This document shows positions 8,972-18,302 of a DNA stretch of 34,315 bases, piece by piece. Under the pieces are notes generated by a model, which was not told the DNA's origin, searched no databases, and saw only the letters and a program-made list of their open reading frames with translations. Position numbers and translations under genes: made by a program. The DNA comes from Acidobacteriota bacterium (GTDB lineage Bacteria > Acidobacteriota > Thermoanaerobaculia > Multivoradales > JAHEKO01): the NCBI GenBank assembly GCA_022561975.1, contig JADFQD010000002.1, positions 1 through 34,315 of the forward strand, in the 5' to 3' direction. Numbering within the stretch: the stretch's first letter is position 1; each line of letters opens with the position of its first letter.

Positions 8972-9681
8972 GGCGGTGACGGCGGTGACGGCTCTTGGCT
9001 CTCGCCCGTGATCCACTCGACCGCCCGCGTCGAGAACCAGGCATCCAGAATCCGAATCTTGCCCTCGGGCACCACCCACTCACGAGGCTCGTGGAAGTGG
9101 CCGAACAGCAATTCGTCATAGCCTTCGCTCAGTCGCTTGCGTCCATACGCCAGAAGCATCTCCTCCGGAATCCGGAATTTGTGCTTGAAATTGGTTTTGG
9201 AAAGGCCGTCCTCAGTGCGGCGAATCAGGAACTCCGCGACTCTCTTGGGCAATCCGAGCATCCCCATCCGGCTCAGAGGATTCTTCGAGACGCGTCGCCA
9301 GAAACGATACAGGTAGTCGCGAGCGTTCAAGCCGTCGCCATGTACGACCAGATACCGGCGTCCGGAGGTCTCGAAAGAGAGTTCCAGCCCGATCGAGTCG
9401 AAATAGACCTCGTACTCACTGCGTCTCAAGAAAAAGTCGCGGTTGCCCTCGACATAGTGGGTCGGGACTCCGCGGCCGCGGAGACGCTCGAGCGCATGGA
9501 CGACGCGAGCGATCTCCCCGGTCTCGAAACGTCGGCTGCCGACCCAAACTTGAAAAAGATCGCCCAGCACGACCAAGCGTTCGCAGGTCTCCGCATCGAG
9601 CGCGTCGATCTGATCTGCTAGCGGCGCGGCCGCGCCTCCCGGACCTCCCAGATGGGCGTCGGCTATGGCCGCTACAGGCAT
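8968..9681 (-). CDS. UDP-2,3-diacylglucosamine diphosphatase-like metallophosphoesterase (LpxH family)
   Basis: MPVAAIADAHLGGPG...LVVLGDLFQVWVG...YVEGNRDFFLRR...LVVHGDGLN...LLFGHFHEPRE; calcineurin-like motifs. Confidence 0.8.
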   Translation of the reverse strand: MPVAAIADAHLGGPGGAAAPLADQIDALDAETCERLVVLGDLFQVWVGSRRFETGEIARVVHALERLRGRGVPTHYVEGNRDFFLRRSEYEVYFDSIGLELSFETSGRRYLVVHGDGLNARDYLYRFWRRVSKNPLSRMGMLGLPKRVAEFLIRRTEDGLSKTNFKHKFRIPEEMLLAYGRKRLSEGYDELLFGHFHEPREWVVPEGKIRILDAWFSTRAVEWITGESQEPSPPSPP

Positions 9682-9706
9682 GATGTGCGCGGGTAGGTGG
9701 AGTAGG

Positions 9707-10786
9707 TCAGAAGATCGAGAGCTTGGGCGGTTGGTTGGCGGCCGCCGCCGCGACCACTGCGTCGGCAAGTCTTCGAAACGACTCGGCGTGCGCCCCGTCG
9801 GGCTCCGCCTCGACCACGGGTACTCCCGAGTCGCCCCCCCGCATGATCGCAGGATCGAGCGGCACTCGACCGAGGAAGGTACACCCCAGAACCTCCGCGG
9901 TCTTCTCGCCGCCGCCGCTCTTGAAGATATCGGTAGTCTCCCCGCAGTGCGAGCAGACGAAACCCGACATATTCTCGATAATGCCGATGATCGGCACGTT
10001 GACCTTCTTGAACATCGAAAGCCCCTTGCGCGCGTCGATCAAGGCGATGTCTTGGGGCGTGGTAACCATGACCGCTCCCGAGAGCGGCACCCGCTGGCTA
10101 ATCGTGAGCTGGGCGTCACCGGTGCCGGGAGGGAGGTCCACGATCATGTAGTCGAGCGCACCCCACTCGACGTCGCCCAGAAGCTGCTCGATCGCCTTCA
10201 TCACCATCGGGCCGCGCCAGATCATCGCGGTATCCGTATCGACGATGAATCCCAGCGACATGAGTTTGACGCCGTAGCGCTCGAACGGGAGGATCCGCTC
10301 GCCATCGACCTGCGGGCGCTCCTGAATACCGAACATCATCGGCAGCGAGGGTCCGTAGATGTCGGCATCGAGAATCCCGACCCGATGCCCTGCCTTCGCC
10401 AGACTGACGGCCAGATTGACCGCGACGGTGGACTTGCCGACCCCGCCCTTGCCGCTCGCGACCGCGATGACGTTGGCGACCTCGGGAAGCAGGCTCGGAT
10501 CGCGGGAGACCGCTGCCTGTGCCGCGGCCACGGGCCGCTGGATCCGTAACTGGACGTCGACCTCTTGGACCTCATCCAGACCTCCGATGGCTTCCTTGAC
10601 CGCGCGGCTCACATCCTCGGCAAGCTCGGCGCGCTGGGTCGCTATCTCGAGGCCAATCTCGACCCGCCCCGAGTCGGCGACCACAACCCGGTCGACGAAT
10701 CCGAACGACACGATGTCTCGGCTCATCCCGGGGAAGCGCACTTCTCGTAGCTTGCCCCAAACGGCTTTCTCCAAAGACTCTGACAT
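9707..10786 (-). CDS. mrp: Mrp/ApbC/NBP35-type Fe-S cluster carrier ATPase
   Basis: VIAVASGKGGVGKSTVAVNLA, DADIYGPSLPMMFG, DYMIVDLPPGTGDAQLT, ENMSGFVCSHCGE; DUF59-like N-terminus. Confidence 0.95.
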   Translation of the reverse strand: MSESLEKAVWGKLREVRFPGMSRDIVSFGFVDRVVVADSGRVEIGLEIATQRAELAEDVSRAVKEAIGGLDEVQEVDVQLRIQRPVAAAQAAVSRDPSLLPEVANVIAVASGKGGVGKSTVAVNLAVSLAKAGHRVGILDADIYGPSLPMMFGIQERPQVDGERILPFERYGVKLMSLGFIVDTDTAMIWRGPMVMKAIEQLLGDVEWGALDYMIVDLPPGTGDAQLTISQRVPLSGAVMVTTPQDIALIDARKGLSMFKKVNVPIIGIIENMSGFVCSHCGETTDIFKSGGGEKTAEVLGCTFLGRVPLDPAIMRGGDSGVPVVEAEPDGAHAESFRRLADAVVAAAAANQPPKLSIF

Positions 10787-10795
10787 GACACTCTC

Positions 10796-11539
10796 CTACG
10801 GTGACCGATTCGCGATCAGTCGTTCGATCTGCTCTCGAACGGTTCGAATGAGTTCTCTTTTTCGGCTGACCCCGAAATCCTGAACCGACAACGGGGAACC
10901 GTAGTTTACCCTCAACGCGCCCGGTCGAATCACGAAACTCCTCTTGGGCTGAACCTTCGCGCTGCCGGCGATTCCCACCGGCACGATCGCAAGTCCGCTC
11001 TTCAGAGCCAAAAGAAAACCACCGCGCTTGAAAGACAGGAGATCTTCGCTCTGAGATCGAGTGCCTTCCGGAAAAACCAACACGGAAACGCCGGCATTTT
11101 CGAGTTCTGCCACCGCGTCGGCGAAGCTATCGCGCGCCGTGCCCAGATCCTTTCGGTCGATCGTGACAAAGCCGCCCATCTCGAGAGCCCAACCGAAGAT
11201 GGGAATCTGAAACAGGCTCTTCTTGGCCAGGAACCGGGTCTCACCCGGCAATGTGGTCAGCAGGGCCGGGATGTCGAACAGGCTCCTGTGGTTCGCCATA
11301 AAAACGTACTGGCCCTCCCGGTCGAGAGGCGTTTCGAAGGCCGGCACCACCCGAACACCGGAAAAGAAGAGAACGCCCCGGCTCCAGACTCTCGCGACCC
11401 AGGAAATGAAACGGCCCCGCGGCCCGATCCAACCGAAAAGCAGGGCCACCGTGGCCCAGAACAGGGTTCCCACTATCAGAAAACCGTTGCCGATCAAGGT
11501 GCGGAAAACCACCCGCAAAGGGAAAAGGAACCTGGTCAT
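10796..11539 (-). CDS. plsC: 1-acyl-sn-glycerol-3-phosphate acyltransferase (PlsC family)
   Basis: NHRSLFDIPALL (NHxxxxD), VFPEGTRSQSEDLLSFKRGGFLLA. Confidence 0.93.
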   Translation of the reverse strand: MTRFLFPLRVVFRTLIGNGFLIVGTLFWATVALLFGWIGPRGRFISWVARVWSRGVLFFSGVRVVPAFETPLDREGQYVFMANHRSLFDIPALLTTLPGETRFLAKKSLFQIPIFGWALEMGGFVTIDRKDLGTARDSFADAVAELENAGVSVLVFPEGTRSQSEDLLSFKRGGFLLALKSGLAIVPVGIAGSAKVQPKRSFVIRPGALRVNYGSPLSVQDFGVSRKRELIRTVREQIERLIANRSP

Positions 11540-11792
11540 ATCGCTCCTTCGAGCCCTTGCTACAATCCCCGAGAATGTCTCACAGAGAGTACTTCGCTCA
11601 CCGGTTTCGCTTCCAGCGCGTTCTCCAGGGGAGCCTCACGATCGGTGGGTTTTTCAACTTTGCTGTCTCGCACATTCCTCGACCCGCGCCTGGATTCTAT
11701 CTGCAGATGGCGGTATGGCTCGGCTGCTACTACCCACTCGCGGCATCGGACGTGCGTCGCCACGGCGGCATTGCGGCACCGGCGATCTCCTG

Positions 11793-12572
11793 ATGGTCGC
11801 TCCGATCGTGAGCGGTCATCGCGTCCTTACCCGGTGGCTCACCGAAGTCGGCCGGCTGAGCGCGCTCGCGAAGAGCGGTTTCGTGGCATTGGTCCGCCGC
11901 CCCTACGCGCTCCGAGCCTGGGTTCGGGAGATGGAGTACATCGGCGTGCGCTCGCTCGGAGTTGCCGCGATCACGGCGGTATTCACCGGCATGGTCCTCG
12001 CGCTTCAGACCGCGTACAGCCTTCCGAGCCTGGGGGTCAAGTACTACATCGGCACCGTGGTTTCGAAAACCCTAGTGCGCGAGTTGGGGCCGGTGCTCAC
12101 CGCGCTGATCGTCGGCGGACGAATCGGCGCGGGCATGACCGCCGAACTCGGAACGATGAAAGTCACCGAGCAGATCGACGCGATGCGCTCCATGGCTGCC
12201 GATCCGGTCAAGAAGCTGGTCGCGCCCAAGCTCGCTGCGACCCTGATCATGCTCCCGGCCCTGACCATTCTCGGCGATGGCCTCGGGGTGGCCGGCGGCC
12301 TCGTCATTGCCGTGTACCAACTCAACCTGACCCCGGGTTTCTACATCAACGACGTCCTCGGATCGCTTACCATCGGCGACATCTGCAGCGGTATCGGCAA
12401 ATCCGTCTTCTTCGCCTACTTCATCGCAATTATCGGCTGCCACAATGGGTTGACGGCGCGTGGCGGCGCGGATGGCGTCGGTCGCGCGACCACCAACACC
12501 GTGGTCATGGCCGCCATCATGGTCCTGGTGTCCGACTTCTTTCTGACCAAGCTCTTCTACGTGCTTTTCTAG
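11793..12572 (+). CDS. mlaE: MlaE/Ttg2B-type MCE transporter permease
   Basis: MVAPIVSGHRVLTRWLTEVGRLS...GVRSLGVAAITAVFTGMVLALQTAYSL...RELGPVLTALIVGGRIGAGMTAELGTMKVTEQIDAMRSM. Confidence 0.93.
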   Translation: MVAPIVSGHRVLTRWLTEVGRLSALAKSGFVALVRRPYALRAWVREMEYIGVRSLGVAAITAVFTGMVLALQTAYSLPSLGVKYYIGTVVSKTLVRELGPVLTALIVGGRIGAGMTAELGTMKVTEQIDAMRSMAADPVKKLVAPKLAATLIMLPALTILGDGLGVAGGLVIAVYQLNLTPGFYINDVLGSLTIGDICSGIGKSVFFAYFIAIIGCHNGLTARGGADGVGRATTNTVVMAAIMVLVSDFFLTKLFYVLF

Positions 12573-12576
12573 TCCG

Positions 12577-13335
12577 GTGAGTTCCATCTTCGTCATCCAG
12601 AACCTCAGCAAGAGCTACGGTTCGAAGCCCGTGCTCGAGAATCTTTCCTTCGAGGTCGAACGGGGTGAGTGCTTTGTCATCCTCGGCCGCTCCGGAAGCG
12701 GCAAGAGCGTGACCCTGCGGCAGCTGAACGGGCTCGAGAAGCCCGACTCCGGTAGGGTCTTGTTCGATGGCACCGATATCACTGGGCTGTCCGAGCGAGA
12801 GCTGGTGCCGGTCCGGCTTCGAGTGGCCATGCTGTTTCAGGGCGGTGCCCTTTTCGACTCGATGAGCGTCTACGAAAACGTGGCATTCCCGATTCGCGAG
12901 CACACCCGGCTCGCGGAGAGCGAAATCAGACAGCGCGTCCACGAGAAGTTGGCCGCAGTGCGCCTGGAGGGAATCGAGAGCCGGCTTCCGGCAGCTCTCT
13001 CCGGCGGCATGAAAAAGCGCGTCGCGCTAGCGCGGTCGCTGGCTCTCGACCCCGAAGTGGTGCTCTTCGACGAGCCCACTACCGGGCTCGACCCGATGAC
13101 CTCCGCGACGATCGCGAACTTGATTCAAGCGGCGCGCAGGTCCTACGAAGTAACCTCGATCGTGGTCACCCACGATCTTGCGCTGGCTCGAAAGATAGCC
13201 GACCGCCTGGCGTTTATGGAGAATGGACGGTTCCGGTTTCTGGGCACCTGGGCCGAAGCGGAAGCCAGCTCGGATTCCCTCCTGGCCAGATTCCTGGCCG
13301 GAGAAGAGGAGGAGGAGGATGATAATGACTCGTGA
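12577..13335 (+). CDS. mlaF: MlaF-type ABC transporter ATP-binding protein
   Basis: Walker A GRSGSGKSV, signature LSGGMKKRVALARSLALDPEVVLFDEPTTGLDP; GTG start. Confidence 0.94.
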   Translation: MSSIFVIQNLSKSYGSKPVLENLSFEVERGECFVILGRSGSGKSVTLRQLNGLEKPDSGRVLFDGTDITGLSERELVPVRLRVAMLFQGGALFDSMSVYENVAFPIREHTRLAESEIRQRVHEKLAAVRLEGIESRLPAALSGGMKKRVALARSLALDPEVVLFDEPTTGLDPMTSATIANLIQAARRSYEVTSIVVTHDLALARKIADRLAFMENGRFRFLGTWAEAEASSDSLLARFLAGEEEEEDDNDS

Positions 13336-14482
13336 AGTGAAGGTCGGTGCTCTCGTCGTCGCGGCTCTGGCGACCCTGGCCGCGGGCATCTTTCTGGTTG
13401 GAGAGCGCAATAACCTCTTCGCTCGCAAGAACGATTACTTCGTCCTGTTCGAAACCGTCGGCGGGCTCGCCGCCGGCAATCCGGTGCAGTTGAGCGGTGT
13501 GACCGTGGGTAAAGTCGAACGAGTCGTGCTTCCAGAAGCGGTCGAGGAAAAGCTTCTGACGGTTTGGATCTCCCTCGACCGGCACTATGGCGAACGCATC
13601 CGAGAGGACTCGGTAGCCAGAATCAAGACCCTCGGTCTCCTTGGCGACAAGTACATCGAGATATCGTCGGGGTCACCCAACAGCCCGATCGTCATGATCG
13701 ATGGGGAGATCAAGGCCTCCCCGCCGACCGACGTCGATCGCCTGCTCACCTCGGGTGAGGACGCCGTCGACAACGTTGTAGCTATTTCCTACTCACTTCG
13801 CAGCATCCTCGACCGGGTGAACGCCGGCGAAGGCCTGCTCGGCGAGCTGCTCATGGCCAGCGAGTCCGGCGAGCGAGTCAAGAAATCCGTGATCGAGACG
13901 TTCTCGAATTTCGAAGTTATTTCGGACCGGATGGCCAGTGGCCAGGGAACCCTGGGGCACCTTCTGGCGGACGACAAGCTGGCAATTCGGCTCGAGGGTT
14001 CGATGAGCCGGCTCGAATCGCTCCTCGGACAGATCGAGGGCGGCGATGGCACCCTTGCGGCCCTGATCGGAGACCCAGCAATGAGGCACGAGATCACCCA
14101 GACCTTGAGCAGCTTGCGATCCGCGGCCGAGGGCGCCGATCGGATGGTTACCCAGTTTCATGCCAACCAGGGCCTCTTGCAGCGGTTCCTCAATGACGAG
14201 GACTTCGCGGACGAAGTCACGAGGGATCTCAAACAACTGATCGAGAACCTGAATCTGGTTTCTGAAAAGCTGGACCGTGGCGATGGCGCCCTCGGCCAAA
14301 TCATCAACGACCCACACCTCTACCAAGCCATGAACGATATCGTCGTCGGCATCAACGAATCCAAGCTCTTGCGCTGGCTGATAAGAAATCGTCAAAAATC
14401 AGGCATCGAAAAACGCTTTCAGGAGCAAGGTGGCGACGCATCGGCCGACGCCTCTGAAGCTATCGATCCGGCCGGTCGCTAA
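13325..14482 (+). CDS. mlaD: MlaD/MCE-domain lipid-binding protein with C-terminal repeats
   Basis: MTREVKVGALVVAALATLAAGIFLVG...FETVGGLAAGNPVQLSGVTVGKVERV...GLLGDKYIEISSG; start overlaps mlaF end by 11 nt. Confidence 0.92.
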   Translation: MTREVKVGALVVAALATLAAGIFLVGERNNLFARKNDYFVLFETVGGLAAGNPVQLSGVTVGKVERVVLPEAVEEKLLTVWISLDRHYGERIREDSVARIKTLGLLGDKYIEISSGSPNSPIVMIDGEIKASPPTDVDRLLTSGEDAVDNVVAISYSLRSILDRVNAGEGLLGELLMASESGERVKKSVIETFSNFEVISDRMASGQGTLGHLLADDKLAIRLEGSMSRLESLLGQIEGGDGTLAALIGDPAMRHEITQTLSSLRSAAEGADRMVTQFHANQGLLQRFLNDEDFADEVTRDLKQLIENLNLVSEKLDRGDGALGQIINDPHLYQAMNDIVVGINESKLLRWLIRNRQKSGIEKRFQEQGGDASADASEAIDPAGR

Positions 14483-14612
14483 AGCTTGCGGTGGAAGCAG
14501 GTATGAAGTATCTTCCCGGTCAGCCTGCAGAGGTTTCAGTTCGCTCTCAGGGCATCGAACGCGCCCGCCCAAGCCATCCCGCCAACTTTCTGTTCCGCAA
14601 CCCGAGCGAACC

Positions 14613-15941
14613 ATGAAGATCTGCATTGCTGGCAGCGGCTACGTAGGACTCGTTACCGGAACCTGCCTTGCAGATTTCGGCATGCATGTGGTCTGCGTCG
14701 ACAAGGACGAAGCCAAGATCGAGGCTCTCCGGTGCGGCAAGATTCCCATCTACGAGCCCGGGCTCGACACCATGGTCAGCAAGAACATGGCTGCCGGCCG
14801 GCTCGAGTTCTCGACCGAGCTTGGCAGCTCGGTTCGAGACGCGACCGCGATCTTCATAGCCGTCGGAACACCATCTCGAGCCGACGGTTCCGCCGACCTC
14901 GTCTACGTTCGGCAGGTCGCGCGCTCGATCGGCGAAAACCTCAACGGTTATAAGGTAATCGTAACCAAAAGCACCGTCCCCGTCGGCACCGGCCGGATGA
15001 TCGAGGACGTGGTCAAGGAAGCCCGCAACACCGATCAGGACTTCGCGGTGGTGAGCAACCCGGAGTTCCTGCGCGAGGGCTCGGCGATCGAAGACTTCCT
15101 GCAGCCCGATCGAGTGGTTATCGGCAGCCTCGACCAGCGCGCCATCGACATCATGCTCGATATCTACTCGCCCCTGCGGGTGGCTGACGTGCCCTTCGTG
15201 ATCACCTCGGTGGAGAGCGCGGAGCTGATCAAGTACGCCTCAAACTCGTTCCTCGCCGCGAAAATCTCGTTCATCAACGAAATTGCGCACCTCTGTGAAG
15301 CACTGCACGCGGACGTCGAGGTCGTCGCCCGAGGCATGGGTCTCGACAGCCGGATCGGTCCAAAATTCCTTCACCCAGGCCCCGGATTCGGCGGCTCCTG
15401 TTTTCCGAAGGACAGCCGAGCGATAGTCCAGATCGCCAACAACCAGGGGCAGAGGTTTCGGATCATGGAAGCGGTCTTGGAGGTCAATCAAGCCACCAAG
15501 GATCGGATGGTAGACAAGATCGAGAGCGCCATCGACGGTGGCCTCGAGGGCAGAACAATCGGCGTTCTGGGCCTTTCTTTCAAGCCCGAAACAGATGATT
15601 TTCGCGAATCGCCGGCCATCGAAGTCGTGGACGGACTGCTTTCGCGTGGCGCCCAGGTCAGGGCGTTCGATCCGGCTTCGATGGAAGAGTGCCGAGAGAG
15701 ATGGCCGGCGGTGACCTTCTGCAATGATGCCTACGAGGTCGCCGAGGGCGCGCACGGACTGGTGATCGTCACCGAATGGAACCAGTTCCGCGCCTTGGAG
15801 CTGGAAAAACTGCACGGATTGCTCGATAAACCGGTAGTCATCGACCTTCGCAACATCTACGACCCGGCAAAGATGGCTGCGGCCGGATTCCGCTACGTGT
15901 CCGTCGGCCGACTTCCGGTCGGCGGCGACGAGTCAAACTAG
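14613..15941 (+). CDS. ugd: UDP-glucose 6-dehydrogenase
   Basis: [62 protein letters not shown]; internal ATG of the larger ORF. Confidence 0.96.
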   Translation: MKICIAGSGYVGLVTGTCLADFGMHVVCVDKDEAKIEALRCGKIPIYEPGLDTMVSKNMAAGRLEFSTELGSSVRDATAIFIAVGTPSRADGSADLVYVRQVARSIGENLNGYKVIVTKSTVPVGTGRMIEDVVKEARNTDQDFAVVSNPEFLREGSAIEDFLQPDRVVIGSLDQRAIDIMLDIYSPLRVADVPFVITSVESAELIKYASNSFLAAKISFINEIAHLCEALHADVEVVARGMGLDSRIGPKFLHPGPGFGGSCFPKDSRAIVQIANNQGQRFRIMEAVLEVNQATKDRMVDKIESAIDGGLEGRTIGVLGLSFKPETDDFRESPAIEVVDGLLSRGAQVRAFDPASMEECRERWPAVTFCNDAYEVAEGAHGLVIVTEWNQFRALELEKLHGLLDKPVVIDLRNIYDPAKMAAAGFRYVSVGRLPVGGDESN

Positions 15942-15981
15942 TGGACACATACACCAACCATTTGTCCGTTACAGTCCACTA

Positions 15982-16947
15982 ATGACCACCTCATTGGTTA
16001 CCGGCGGTGCCGGATTCCTCGGATCACACCTGTGCGAGCGGCTGCTGGCCGAATCGCATCGAGTCATCTGTGTCGACAACCTCCTGACCGGCAACCGCCA
16101 GAACATTGAGCATCTCTTTGGGCGGGAGGATTTTGTCTTCGTCGAACACGACGTGACCAAGCCCTACGAAATCGACGAGGCGCTGGACAATGTCTTGCAC
16201 TTCGCCTCCCCCGCGAGCCCCATCGACTACCTGGAGCTTCCCATTCAGACGCTCAAGGTCGGCTCGCTCGGCACCCACAACATGCTCGGCCTCGCCAAGG
16301 TCAAAGGAGCCCGCTATTTGCAGGCCTCGACCTCGGAGGTGTATGGCGACCCGCTGGTCCATCCCCAGCCCGAAAGCTACTGGGGCAACGTCAATCCGGT
16401 GGGTCCGCGGGGCGTCTACGACGAAGCCAAGCGCTTCGCCGAAGCCATGGTCATGGCGTACCATCGCGTGCACGGGATCGAAACCAGAATCGTTCGCATC
16501 TTCAACACCTACGGACCGCGAATGCGCCCCCGCGACGGGCGCGTCGTGCCTGCCTTCATCGATCAAGCCCTCCACGGCAGACCGCTGACCGTCTTCGGCG
16601 ACGGCTCCCAGACCCGATCGTTTTGCTACGTCGACGACTTGGTCGAGGGAATCTGGCGGCTTCTCAACAGTGACGTCCGGGAACCCGTGAATATCGGAAA
16701 CCCGCAGGAGATGACAATTCTCGAATTCGCTGAAACGGTCACGCGCCTGATCAATCCCGACAGCAAGGTAACGTTCAAGCCACTCCCCGTCGATGACCCG
16801 AAGACTCGCCAGCCGGACATCAGTTCGGCGCGCAAATACCTGGGCTGGGAGCCGACCGTTCCGCTCGAAGACGGACTGGTCTCCACCATCAAATACTTCC
16901 GCGAGCTTCTGGGGCTTGCTGAAAAGCCCCCAGGGGAAACCGAATAA
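15982..16947 (+). CDS. UDP-glucuronate decarboxylase (UDP-xylose synthase-like, extended SDR)
   Basis: [86 protein letters not shown]. Confidence 0.93.
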   Translation: MTTSLVTGGAGFLGSHLCERLLAESHRVICVDNLLTGNRQNIEHLFGREDFVFVEHDVTKPYEIDEALDNVLHFASPASPIDYLELPIQTLKVGSLGTHNMLGLAKVKGARYLQASTSEVYGDPLVHPQPESYWGNVNPVGPRGVYDEAKRFAEAMVMAYHRVHGIETRIVRIFNTYGPRMRPRDGRVVPAFIDQALHGRPLTVFGDGSQTRSFCYVDDLVEGIWRLLNSDVREPVNIGNPQEMTILEFAETVTRLINPDSKVTFKPLPVDDPKTRQPDISSARKYLGWEPTVPLEDGLVSTIKYFRELLGLAEKPPGETE

Positions 16948-16959
16948 GGTAGGACGCAC

Positions 16960-17226
16960 ATGGCGACTGACATGGACACTCTGATGTTCGCCCTCGAGAA
17001 GTACCCGGAGCGAGTCTCGGCTATCCCAGTGGAGAGGCTCCTGATGGATAGTGCCCGGAAAAACGCCAAACGGCCAGCCTATGTCAAACTCGCCGTGCCC
17101 GACGAGCTCGTCAAGGCTTTGCGGGGCTCGGCCGAGCGCAACGATATGGTGCTTCTGGTCAGCGTGCCGCGAGAGATCGAGACCAGGGCAAACAGCAGAA
17201 TCGTCCTCCCCAATGAAGTCCGCTAG
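16960..17226 (+). CDS. Small conserved-looking hypothetical protein (88 aa)
   Basis: MATDMDTLMFALEKYPERVSAIPVERLLMDSARKNAKRPAYVKLAVPDELVKALRGSAERNDMVLLVSVPREIETRANSRIVLPNEVR; in the ugd/uxs strand order, immediately upstream of the YggX-like gene. Confidence 0.6.
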   Translation: MATDMDTLMFALEKYPERVSAIPVERLLMDSARKNAKRPAYVKLAVPDELVKALRGSAERNDMVLLVSVPREIETRANSRIVLPNEVR

Positions 17227-17247
17227 GCTTGTCGTTCGACCGGTGAG

Positions 17248-17508
17248 ATGGAAGTGACCGAAGTCGAGTTTCAATGCGTTCGTTGCGGCAAGACCGAGCC
17301 CCGGCTCCCGGCAGCGCCGATGCCGGGTCCCGCCGGCAGTGAGATCGCCGAAAAGATCTGTGCGGCCTGCTGGCACGAGTGGACCGAAGCGGAGGTCATG
17401 GTGATCAACGAACTGCGCCTCAACTTCATGGAACCCAAGTCGCTGAAAGTCCTGGAGCAGCAGATGCGTGAGTTCTTGCTTCTCGGTGGCCCCGCTGAAG
17501 CTGAATAG
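17248..17508 (+). CDS. Fe(2+)-trafficking/YggX-like protein with extra CxxC
   Basis: FQCVRCGKTEPRLPAAPMPGPAGSEIAEKICAACWHEWTEAEVMVINELRLNFMEPKSLKVLEQQMREFLL; matches the YggX layout (PG..G..I....W..W......INE..LN........L...M..FL). Confidence 0.75.
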   Translation: MEVTEVEFQCVRCGKTEPRLPAAPMPGPAGSEIAEKICAACWHEWTEAEVMVINELRLNFMEPKSLKVLEQQMREFLLLGGPAEAE

Positions 17509-17515
17509 CCACCAG

Positions 17516-18229
17516 ATGAAAGAGTCCCCGCCTCTGACGTCGACCGGATCGTTGCGGTCCGCGATCATACGGGCACTGATCCTCGCCGCCGTCTTGGTAT
17601 CGGTGTTTGCCGCCGCCCGCTGGACCCCGCTCGGACAGTGGCTCCACCGCGATCTGATCGTGGACCGCCTGCTTTCCTATCGCGGCGAGGCCTGGTCCGG
17701 ACCCCTACTGGTCGCGCTCTTCTCGATCTTCGGGCTGCTTGGCCTACCGGTAAGCCCGCTGATGTTTGCCGGCGCCGCGGTCTTCGGCGTTGCCGGCGGC
17801 TGGTTCTACAACCTGATCGGCTGCATTATCGGCTCGACGGTGAGTTTTGGAGCCGGTCTGTGGCTGGGCGGAGACCTGATCCGTAAGTTCGTGGGCCAGA
17901 AACGCTTCCACGCGATGATGAAAATCTGGGATCGACATGGTTTTTGGACGGTTTTTCGCCTGCGTTTCCTGCCGATACCGTTTCCGGTCGTCAACTACGG
18001 CGCGGCGCTGGCGGGAATCCGCTTCCGCACCTACATGGTGGCCTCGATCCTGGGCATGGCGATCTCGGTTGCGGTGTGGACCTACCTCTTCAACACACTC
18101 TTCGAAGCGACGTCCGGCGAGCGAGGTGGGTTGATCGTGAAGGCTGTCATCGCTCTCGCCGCTCTTCTGGCTCTATCCTTCCTCCCGACTTTGCTCCGCC
18201 GCCGAGACCCGGCAGGAGATCCGCCCTGA
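17516..18229 (+). CDS. VTT-domain (TVP38/TMEM64/DedA-like) membrane protein
   Basis: FSIFGLLGLPVSPLMFAGAAVFGVAGGWFYNLIGCIIGSTVSFGAGLWLGGDLIRKFVG...FRLRFLPIPFPVVNYGAALAGIRFRTYMVASILGM. Confidence 0.87.
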   Translation: MKESPPLTSTGSLRSAIIRALILAAVLVSVFAAARWTPLGQWLHRDLIVDRLLSYRGEAWSGPLLVALFSIFGLLGLPVSPLMFAGAAVFGVAGGWFYNLIGCIIGSTVSFGAGLWLGGDLIRKFVGQKRFHAMMKIWDRHGFWTVFRLRFLPIPFPVVNYGAALAGIRFRTYMVASILGMAISVAVWTYLFNTLFEATSGERGGLIVKAVIALAALLALSFLPTLLRRRDPAGDPP

Positions 18230-18302
18230 GCCCCGCAAGTGTACGTCGAGTGCGGGTGGTGTGCAGTTGCACCACAACGTCGCGCAAGAGCGGCTGCTAG
18301 CG

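Noticed and set aside
11557-11793. 78-aa plus-strand ORF ending with TGATG overlap at the mlaE start
   Set aside because: Position is suggestive of a leader peptide but sequence has no recognisable features; not strong enough to call as CDS.
11288-12580. Plus-strand 430-aa ORF overlapping plsC and mlaE
   Set aside because: Arg/His-rich out-of-frame shadow of mlaE; no family resemblance.
16024-17568. Minus-strand 514-aa ORF
   Set aside because: Shadow ORF opposite the clearly conserved UDP-glucuronate decarboxylase and YggX-like genes; high GC produces few stops in this frame.
18250-18276. Hairpin-like GTGGTGTGCAGTTGCACCAC between the VTT and GWxTD genes
   Set aside because: Perfect part of the stem is only 5 bp with a 2-nt loop and there is no U-tract; could be a terminator but not supportable.
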